A program made the position numbers and the translations under genes. The notes under the pieces were generated by a model. The model had not been told where the DNA came from. It did not search any database and saw only the letters and a list, made by a program, of their open reading frames with translations. A stretch of DNA of 6,903 nt from Cyclobacteriaceae bacterium (lineage in GTDB: Bacteria; Bacteroidota; Bacteroidia; Cytophagales; Cyclobacteriaceae), in assembly GCA_029882725.1 (NCBI GenBank), contig JAOUKG010000140.1, positions 1 through 6,903 on the forward strand, in the 5' to 3' direction. Below are positions 6,050-6,903 of this stretch, one piece after another. Each line of letters begins with the position of its first letter. Position 1 is the first letter of the stretch.

Positions 6050-6903
6050 GTGAGAAGTTATCTGACAATTTTTAAGCAGATATTGGTTATTATTGCCCTT
6101 TTTACCATTGGTATTCAGGCCCAGGCTACACACTTGAGAGCTGGAGAAATTATTGTGGAAAGAATAAATTGCCAAAGTTTAACTTTTCGCATAACAGTTC
6201 TTGTTTATACTGATATGGCCTCAGGGGTGTTATTCGGTGGAGGAACCCTTCGGTTGGGCGATGGAAGTGATCCTGATGATGATGGCTCTAAAGGTTTCCT
6301 GATTCCGGATGTTTCTCATACACCTAGGGGTGACCTTGGTGAAGATGTAGGAACAGCATCTTATTCTTTTGTACATACCTATGGTGCCCCGGGAAAATAC
6401 ATAATAAGTTATATTGAACAAAACAGGAATGGTGGTGTCCTGAATATGGACAATTCGCTAACCACTACATTTTTTATAGAAGCCCAAATATTGGTTGATC
6501 CTTTTTTAGGATGTAACAACTCTCCTGTAATGCTTATTCCTCCCATCGATAAAGGCTGCCCTGGTGTAGCTTTCTTTCACAATCCTGGTGCCTACGATCC
6601 TGATGGTGATAGTCTTTCTTATGAACTAACTATTCCTAAAAAAGATGTTGGCACTACAGTAGATAATTATCGTGACCCCAACCGTAAAGAATTCTTTAAC
6701 CAATTTACATACAGTAATGAAGACGGTACAGGAGACCCCACATTTAGTATAGATAATATTACTGGTGAATTAAAATGGGATGCCCCCGGCGATTTGAAAT
6801 ATACTGGCGTAAGTGAATACAATGTTGCCTTTATAATAAGGGAATGGAGGAAAATTGGGGGGCAATGGTTTCCAATGGGGTATGTTGTAAGGGATATGCA
6901 AAT
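6050..6903 (+). CDS. Large secreted protein of the gliding-motility/T9SS-associated type, 5' end only
   Basis: The frame is open from GTG at 6050 to the window edge (284 complete codons, no stop). An in-frame TAA at 6044 and the absence of an early ATG make GTG the only reasonable start. Residues 1-26 form a Sec signal peptide: MRSYLTIFKQ, then ILVIIALFTIGI, then QAQA with likely cleavage before THLRAGEI. Two repeated-domain-like segments follow: LGDGS...YSFVHTYGAPGKYIISY (about 69-121), PKD-like, and CNNSPVMLIPPIDKGCPGVA...DPDGDSLSYELTIP (about 155-196), cadherin/Ig-like. The next segment is TGELKWDAPG...YNVAFIIREWR...GYVVRDMQ (about 238-284). From memory of the family, proteins opening with ATH(L/I)RAGEI and carrying the RDMQ segment are long Cytophagales surface proteins ending in a gliding-motility or type IX secretion C-terminal domain. 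That end is outside the window, so the sorting signal is inferred. The role is likely cell-surface adhesion. Confidence 0.85.
   Translation, partial: MRSYLTIFKQILVIIALFTIGIQAQATHLRAGEIIVERINCQSLTFRITVLVYTDMASGVLFGGGTLRLGDGSDPDDDGSKGFLIPDVSHTPRGDLGEDVGTASYSFVHTYGAPGKYIISYIEQNRNGGVLNMDNSLTTTFFIEAQILVDPFLGCNNSPVMLIPPIDKGCPGVAFFHNPGAYDPDGDSLSYELTIPKKDVGTTVDNYRDPNRKEFFNQFTYSNEDGTGDPTFSIDNITGELKWDAPGDLKYTGVSEYNVAFIIREWRKIGGQWFPMGYVVRDMQ

Noticed and set aside
6230..6421. 63-codon minus-strand open frame inside the secreted-protein gene
   Set aside because: The plus-strand frame has a signal peptide and family motifs through this stretch, so the antisense frame is a shadow.

Overview
The window most likely comes from the chromosome of a Bacteroidota member, probably Cytophagales-like. 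It is AT-rich. Starts lack Shine-Dalgarno sequences and sit behind A/T-rich leaders. Several leaders carry the Bacteroidota -7 box TAnnTTTG. The right edge begins a secreted protein of the type found in gliding/type IX secretion Bacteroidota. The genus is not determined.

Layout, left to right. (1) 1-360 (+): the 3' end of a D-2-hydroxyacid (phosphoglycerate-type) dehydrogenase. (2) 460-1299 (+): a membrane-anchored pentapeptide-repeat protein with its own -7 box, followed by a hairpin/T-tract terminator. (3) 1367-2257 (+): greA and a HIT-family hydrolase, 6 bases apart and surely co-transcribed; a good candidate greA promoter lies just upstream of the terminator hairpin. (4) 4983-2241 (-): a PlsB-like glycerolipid acyltransferase followed by gpsA. 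The two overlap by 17 bases, and together could make glycerol-3-phosphate and acylate it. gpsA converges on the HIT gene with a 17-base tail-to-tail overlap. (5) 5038-5193: a non-coding spacer with three copies of an 18-base repeat, two direct and one inverted, resembling a MITE or an insertion-sequence remnant. (6) 5912-5199 (-): an unrecognised two-helix membrane protein. (7) 6050-6903 (+): the N-terminal 284 residues of a large secreted protein with a signal peptide, starting at GTG and running off the window.

Most of the window is housekeeping: transcription elongation, nucleotide hydrolysis and phospholipid precursor synthesis. I see no defence system, CRISPR array, tRNA, rRNA or intact mobile element. 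The points most worth a second look are the triple-repeat element, the greA leader architecture, the Glu-to-Gly change in acyltransferase motif III, and the two poorly characterised membrane proteins.
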